64,000 bases of DNA from DASWJZ01 sp038211615 (GTDB taxonomy: Bacteria; Pseudomonadota; Alphaproteobacteria; Rhizobiales; Afifellaceae): positions 1 through 64,000 of the forward strand of contig JBBQVL010000002.1 of NCBI GenBank assembly GCA_038211615.1, in the 5' to 3' direction. Under the pieces are notes generated by a model, which saw nothing but the letters and a program-made list of their open reading frames with translations, did no database searches and was not told where the DNA came from. Position numbers and translations under genes: made by a program. Below are positions 61,302-64,000 of this stretch, piece after piece (the first letter of the stretch is position 1; each line of letters starts with the position of its first letter).

Positions 61302-61607
61302 GGATCGTCCTTTTGCGCTTTGTACCACGCCGCGCGGCTGGCGGCGAGGCTCCCGGAAAATCTTGTTAACCTCTTTCCATCACGCGATCTCCGCGAAATT
61401 AAGGAGAAGCCGCGGTGGGCGGCAAGCCCCCGGGATTCTTCGACCGCGTAAAGCAATCGTTGGGGATGTCTCCCCATCGATAATTAAAATCCTCATGAAA
61501 CAAGTGACCCCGTCTTCGGACACGAGAGGCGCGCATCCGCGCGGGTGCGTGGAGACTTCGCCGGCCATGATGCGGCGAAGGGCTCGCGAAGCGAGGGAGT
61601 TCACAGC
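61302..61607. other. 306-base divergent intergenic region with structured leader
   Basis: No gene is seen. Short hairpins lie close to the downstream ORF: GGGGA-TGTC-TCCCC near 61455, CGCCG...CGGCG near 61559-61577, and CTCGC-GAA-GCGAG at 61583-61595. The 3' arm of the last includes the start of the Shine-Dalgarno sequence GAGGGAG of the gene at 61608. It could hold an RNA switch, but matches no riboswitch I know. Confidence 0.3.
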
Positions 61608-61814
61608 ATGAAGAGCCCGCGGCCGCAGGCGGCCAACGACGAGACGACATTCGAGCTGAAGGCGAGCGCCGACTCGTCCGGCATGGCGAAGCTCCGCATC
61701 AACTGCATGGTCAGCATCCCGACCGGCATCCGCATCCTCGCAATGATCGACGCGGAAGGCACGGCGGCGGAGGCTGCACAGCAGGGCAAGAAGATGGCGG
61801 AAGCGGAGGCCTGA
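61608..61814 (+). CDS. Small hypothetical protein
   Basis: A 68-residue protein with no recognised domain: a polar start, a central segment (MAKLRINCMVSIPTGIRILAMIDAEG) and an acidic helical tail. ATG 61608 has GAGGGAG upstream at 8-9 bases. It stands alone between kdsD and the GGDEF-EAL gene. Coding status rests on the ribosome site and GC bias. Confidence 0.4.
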   Translation: MKSPRPQAANDETTFELKASADSSGMAKLRINCMVSIPTGIRILAMIDAEGTAAEAAQQGKKMAEAEA

Positions 61815-62057
61815 GCCGAGCCGGCATTTCGAGGCAGCCTCGCTCAGGCTGGTGACAAAAGTAGCAAGAGATGCCCCGTGGGGGCGCCTCTCCGGACGCC
61901 GCATGCAACCGCGTCCCGTCTCCAATATCCCTGCTGTTTGTGGGATGCGCGCCAGGGCCTGCACCCGCCCTGGTGGTCCTTAAGATTCGAAGGATTAGTC
62001 GGCTCAAAACTTAAGGTGGCAGGCGCGTGGTCTCCAGGAAAGTCTGCGAGAGTTCCA

Positions 62058-63737
62058 ATGCCCGCGTCCCCCAATGCCATCAGAGCTGAAGAGCACAAGG
62101 TGGCAAGCTTTGCGAACATGCAGGCGGTCATCGATGCGATACCCAACCCGACCTTTGTAAAGGACCGTTCGCACCGTCTGGTCCTGATCAATGCCAGCGC
62201 CTGCTCTCTATTTGGCCATTCGCGCGAGACGATGCTCAGTCGGAGCCATGTCGACCTCTTCCCGGAAGACCAGATGCGCGGGTTTCATGCGGCCGACGAC
62301 CTTGCGTTCGAGACCGGCAGGGAGGACGAAAACGAGGAGGAGGTCACCGACAGTACGGGGCGCGTGAGGCACGTTATCACGCGCAAGCGTATCGCCTTGA
62401 TTGATGGCTCCGAACATCTGGTCGCATCGGTCAATGACATCACTGCCGCGCGCGAGGCTGAGGCGCGCAGCCGCTATCTCGCCTTCCACGACACGCTGAC
62501 GGGTCTGCCGAACCGCGCCATGCTGCAGGAGCGCATCGAGCAGGGGCTCAGCCGAAAGACGCACTCAGGCGCACTGCTCTATATTGATCTCGACCACTTC
62601 AAGGAAGTGAACGACACTTATGGCCACCCCGTCGGGGACGAACTCATCCAGGAATTCGCCAGTCGTCTTTCCGAGATCGTTCGTGCCGCCGATACGGTCG
62701 CCCGGCTGGGCGGAGACGAGTTTGCGGTCTTCCTGTCGGATACCAGTCACGATCCCGACGCTGACGATGTCTGCCGGCGAACGCTGATCGCGGCTGCGCG
62801 TGCGTTCAAGCTCACCGGGGCGCAGGTGTTCGTCGGGGCTTCGATCGGAGTGGTGCTGACCGCGGGCATCCCGATCATACCGAGCGAGCTGCAACGTCGC
62901 GCCGATGTTGCCCTCTATCAGGCCAAGAACGATGGACGCGGCTGCTTCCGCATCTTCACCGAGGCGCTGGACGACCGCGCAAAGCATCGTCAGGCCATTC
63001 AGGCGGATCTGCGCGATGCGCTCGCAACGGGGAGTGGGCTGGAAGTCCATTATCAACCGATGATGGACATTTCATCGGGCGAGATAGAGGGATTTGAGGC
63101 ACTGCTGCGCTGGCAACATCCAACGCGCGGCCGGGTGATGCCGGACGAGTTCATCTCCATCGCCGAAAGAAGCGGACAGATCATCGAACTTGACGAATGG
63201 GTGCTGACCACTGCCTGCATCGAGGCGGCCGGGTGGGAACGGCAGCTCCGCCTCTCCGTCAACATCTCTCCGATCGAGTTTGCCTACGGCGATCTCCCCT
63301 CGATGCTGGAGCGGGCTCTCCTCAAGAGCGGTCTTGATCCGGCGCGCCTGGAGCTGGAGATCACGGAAGGGGTCTTGATCGAGGACCCTGCACAGGCTCT
63401 CGATACGTTCAAACGGATCAAGGCGCTCGGCGTGCAGATTGCCCTCGATGACTTCGGCGTTGGCTACTCGAGCCTCGGATACTTTCGGCAATTCCCCTTC
63501 GACAAAGTGAAGATCGATCGATCGTTTATTTCCGAGATGCTCGACAGCAGCCGGGCCCGGTGCATCGTTCAGGCTGCGATTTCTCTGGCGCTCGGTCTGA
63601 AGATCAAGGTCGTGGCGGAAGGGGTGGAGACAGAGCAACAGTTCGCCCTTCTGGCAGAACAAGGTTGCACACAGGCTCAAGGATATCTGATCGGGAGGCC
63701 GATGCAGGTTCCCCAGTTCCAGCCACGCGTTGCGTGA
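62058..63737 (+). CDS. PAS-GGDEF-EAL cyclic-di-GMP regulator
   Basis: A 559-residue soluble protein. A PAS sensor (about 21-130; VIDAIPNPTFVKDRSHRLVLIN) is followed by a GGDEF domain with an intact GGDEF loop at 218-222. The I-site RAAD (209-212) sits five residues earlier. An EAL domain carries EALLRW at 347-352 and DDFGVGYSSLGYFRQFP. Both halves therefore look catalytic: c-di-GMP synthesis and hydrolysis in one protein, probably switched by PAS. No membrane segment is present. ATG 62058 is chosen because the PAS domain begins soon after. Confidence 0.9.
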   Translation: MPASPNAIRAEEHKVASFANMQAVIDAIPNPTFVKDRSHRLVLINASACSLFGHSRETMLSRSHVDLFPEDQMRGFHAADDLAFETGREDENEEEVTDSTGRVRHVITRKRIALIDGSEHLVASVNDITAAREAEARSRYLAFHDTLTGLPNRAMLQERIEQGLSRKTHSGALLYIDLDHFKEVNDTYGHPVGDELIQEFASRLSEIVRAADTVARLGGDEFAVFLSDTSHDPDADDVCRRTLIAAARAFKLTGAQVFVGASIGVVLTAGIPIIPSELQRRADVALYQAKNDGRGCFRIFTEALDDRAKHRQAIQADLRDALATGSGLEVHYQPMMDISSGEIEGFEALLRWQHPTRGRVMPDEFISIAERSGQIIELDEWVLTTACIEAAGWERQLRLSVNISPIEFAYGDLPSMLERALLKSGLDPARLELEITEGVLIEDPAQALDTFKRIKALGVQIALDDFGVGYSSLGYFRQFPFDKVKIDRSFISEMLDSSRARCIVQAAISLALGLKIKVVAEGVETEQQFALLAEQGCTQAQGYLIGRPMQVPQFQPRVA

Positions 63738-64000
63738 CGGGCCGGCGTCCCCTGGGGCAAGGTTGGATCACCGGGAGCGATCCTTCGCCCGCACTGTCTT
63801 CACTTTCGGGAACAGCATCCGACCCGCGAACTGCGACTGACCTTTCGCCTTGACAGCGCCGGCTTCGCGGCAGGCGTCCGGAAACGTCTTGTTAACCCGC
63901 CCGCTTTTCGCGGAAACGCTGGGGTTTGAGGTGTCAATTTGCTCGGGACAACGCCGGGACAACGGAATTCGATCACCGGGCGTTCGCGGTTCGGTCGGGG

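Noticed and set aside
63768..63962. A 64-codon minus-strand frame at the window end
   Set aside because: No recognisable family, no clear ribosome site, and the true gene content to the right is cut off by the window edge; left uncalled.

Overview
The window is GC-rich and densely packed. Gene content points to an alphaproteobacterium of the order Hyphomicrobiales (Rhizobiales). Supporting signs are a CpdR-type single-domain regulator beside hpt, ftsEX and minCDE each preceded by a TTAA-N7-TTAA CtrA-type box, a DUF2125 protein, a TIGR02302/DUF4175 protein, an HBD/EtfA/EtfB/cobalamin-adenosyltransferase/twin-TM neighbourhood, and alphaproteobacterial LexA boxes of the form GAAC-N7-GAAC. I cannot assign a genus. 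No rRNA, CRISPR array, transposase or prophage is visible. One tRNA-like gene is present.

Layout. 1-2.3 kb: DUF2125 protein, gamma-glutamylcyclotransferase, and a small gene whose promoter is flanked by two LexA boxes. 2.3-3.9 kb: a less GC-rich accessory pocket with two hypothetical genes, a 30-codon mini-ORF, a hairpin and a degenerate tRNA-like sequence. 3.9-9.4 kb: plsC, ftsX, ftsE, a zinc-ribbon membrane protein, hpt, a CpdR-like regulator, a small secreted His-rich protein and a TMEM175-type channel. 9.4-15.8 kb: TIGR02302 protein, lysA, an LptM-like lipoprotein, argH and a TlpA-type thioredoxin. 15.9-17.8 kb: a membrane diguanylate cyclase and a ParDE toxin-antitoxin pair. 17.8-25.4 kb: 3-hydroxybutyryl-CoA dehydrogenase, etfA, etfB, PduO-type adenosyltransferase and a twin-TM protein, interrupted by GYD, sulfotransferase, secreted and PagL-like genes, then an SDR.

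25.6-39.2 kb: AEC transporter, gluQRS, amidase, ABC exporter, a DUF1007-NicO nickel/cobalt permease, and a four-gene cobalt-type nitrile hydratase operon (glutamine-amidotransferase-like protein, alpha, beta, activator), then a TRAP transporter whose binding protein converges on its two permeases. 39.4-48.6 kb: a DUF3008 stress-type protein, fused indolepyruvate ferredoxin oxidoreductase, a DUF29 protein divergent from an AbrB/Doc toxin-antitoxin pair, hemH, and a TctCBA tricarboxylate transporter. 48.7-54.7 kb: minCDE, an SDR, a TadG-like vWA protein with a triplicated terminator, and a DJ-1/PfpI protein. 54.9-64 kb: a ribose-type sugar ABC transporter, QmcA/NfeD membrane proteins, arabinose-5-phosphate isomerase, a small hypothetical protein and a PAS-GGDEF-EAL protein.

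Themes. Cell-cycle control is concentrated here: two division operons carry full CtrA boxes, and a CpdR-like protein (the family that controls CtrA proteolysis) lies about 1.4 kb from one of them. Metal and nitrile metabolism are linked: the cobalt-type nitrile hydratase has ten histidines in its first 27 residues and lies convergent with a His-rich Ni/Co permease. Several dispersed palindromic repeat families occupy intergenic gaps. In two cases they have become coding: an inverted pair inside the NicO gene, and the last codons of gluQRS.
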